From DASQPR01 sp963797605 (GTDB lineage Bacteria; Actinomycetota; Actinomycetes; Mycobacteriales; Micromonosporaceae): DNA of 64,000 nt. Of this stretch, positions 63,251 to 64,000 are shown piece after piece; position 1 is the first letter of the stretch; the number at the start of each line of letters is the position of its first letter. The DNA lies in assembly GCA_963797605.1 (NCBI GenBank), contig CAWCPX010000005.1:868001-932000 (forward strand). Direction: 5' to 3'. The notes under the pieces were generated by a model. It was not told the origin of the DNA. It made no database searches and worked only from the letters and a program-made list of their open reading frames with translations. A program made the position numbers and the translations under genes.

Positions 63251-64000
63251 CTACTTGGCCTCGCCAAGGGTGACGGTGACCGTCTGCGACGCGCCGCTAC
63301 GGGTCAGCGAGAGTGGCACGCTCTTGCCGACGGTGCCGCTCTGCACATCGTTGAGCAGGTCGTCGGACGTGTGCACCGTCTTGCCGTCGAAGCTCGTGAT
63401 CACGTCACCGACCTTGATACCGGCCTTGTCGGCGGCGCTGCCCGCGGTCACGGATCCGACCAGGGCACCGGCGTTGTCATCGGCGGTCGAGACGCCCACA
63501 CCGAGCTGCGGGTGCGAGATCTCGACGCCCTTGATGATGTCGTCAGCGACCTGCTTGGCCCGGTTGGACGGGATCGCGAAGCCAACCCCGATGTTGCCGT
63601 CGGCGCCACCGTTGGTCGCGATCGCCGTGTTGATGCCCACGACCTGGCCGTTCGTGTTGACGAGCGCGCCACCGGAGTTGCCCGGGTTGATCGCGGCGTC
63701 GGTCTGGATCGCGCCGGCAATCGTGGCGGTCGGCGAAGTGTTCTGCGACTGCTGGCCCTGACCGAACGGGTCCTGCGGCGACGAATCGGAGGACTCGTCG
63801 ATCGTGCGGTTGAGCGCGCTGACGATGCCGGCGGAGACCGAGCCGTCGAGACCGAGCGGGCTGCCGATCGCGAGCACGGTGTCACCGACCTGCAGCGCCG
63901 AGCTGTCGCCGAACGTCGCCACGGTCAGACCGCTCACGTTTTCGGCCTTGTAGACCGCGAGGTCGGTCTTCGGATCGGTGCCGACGAGCGTCGCCTTCAC
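63251..64000 (-). CDS. HtrA/DegP-type serine protease with PDZ domain, 5' end outside window
   Basis: 249 residues seen. Trypsin-like part with the catalytic Asp in PKTDLAVYKAE and Ser in AINPGNSGGALVNTNGQVVG; the His lies beyond the window edge. A Ser/Gln-rich loop (SSDSSPQDPFGQGQQSQ) sits in the LA-loop position. A PDZ domain (about 165-249) follows: GALVGSVTAGSAADKAGIKV, GDVITSFDGKTVHTSDDL. Such proteases are membrane-anchored and act on misfolded proteins outside the cell. The anchor cannot be seen here. Confidence 0.93.
   Translation of the reverse strand: MKATLVGTDPKTDLAVYKAENVSGLTVATFGDSSALQVGDTVLAIGSPLGLDGSVSAGIVSALNRTIDESSDSSPQDPFGQGQQSQNTSPTATIAGAIQTDAAINPGNSGGALVNTNGQVVGINTAIATNGGADGNIGVGFAIPSNRAKQVADDIIKGVEISHPQLGVGVSTADDNAGALVGSVTAGSAADKAGIKVGDVITSFDGKTVHTSDDLLNDVQSGTVGKSVPLSLTRSGASQTVTVTLGEAK

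Overview
The window is high-GC, gene-dense DNA from an actinomycete (Actinomycetota). The pointers are GTG starts and GTGA/ATGA gene overlaps, a PknG-type kinase beside GlnX/GlnH, two DUF222/13E12 HNH endonucleases, a Ddn-type deazaflavin (F420) oxidoreductase, DUF2630, BlaI/M56 and HxlR/TetR regulators. I cannot name a genus. No rRNA, tRNA, CRISPR array, insertion sequence or phage gene was found.

Layout. 0-11 kb: broken quinone oxidoreductase and metallophosphoesterase genes, a methionine-synthase remnant, a NarL-type response regulator, DUF2630, an HNH gene, pnuC-nadR (NAD salvage), a broken membrane protein, and divergent HxlR and GNAT genes. 11-17 kb: an alpha-glucoside operon on the minus strand (binding protein, two permeases, GH13 alpha-glucosidase). 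17-24 kb: TetR and an MFS exporter, VOC protein, UvrC-like GIY-YIG protein, RNase HI, Ddn-like oxidoreductase and a flotillin/NfeD-like pair. 24-33 kb: a large secreted S8/S53 peptidase, a flippase-like membrane protein, an S9 peptidase and two coupled exported proteins. 33-42 kb: a non-classical SDR, an AlkZ-like protein, BlaI/M56, a three-gene glycolipid or cell-wall operon (MGDG-type glycosyltransferase, NodB deacetylase, GalE) and an MFS gene. 42-51 kb: a seven-gene signalling operon, GlnX - GlnH - coiled coil - PknG - PP2C - VWA - FHA. 51-64 kb: a Pro-rich membrane protein, a split CDP-ribitol-type pair (IspD/TarI-like plus SDR), an ABC-2 exporter, an EamA transporter, a P-loop protein, a second HNH gene, nitronate monooxygenase, glycerol kinase and the end of an HtrA-like protease.

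Two properties run through the window. First, about sixteen genes carry one or more single-base frameshifts while the protein continues intact in the next frame. Several can be traced to one gained or lost base, so much of this may be sequencing or assembly error. The 42-52 kb island is free of it. Second, there are many short tandem repeats. Inside reading frames the units are 6, 9, 15 or 18 bp. Between genes they are mostly 13, 16, 17, 20 or 21 bp, and at six gene ends the repeated unit contains the gene's own stop codon.

The 42-51 kb island is the best candidate for a real, partly undescribed system. It joins a periplasmic amino-acid sensor to a kinase, a matching phosphatase, a VWA protein and an FHA phospho-reader; the kinase, phosphatase and FHA protein all carry zinc ribbons.
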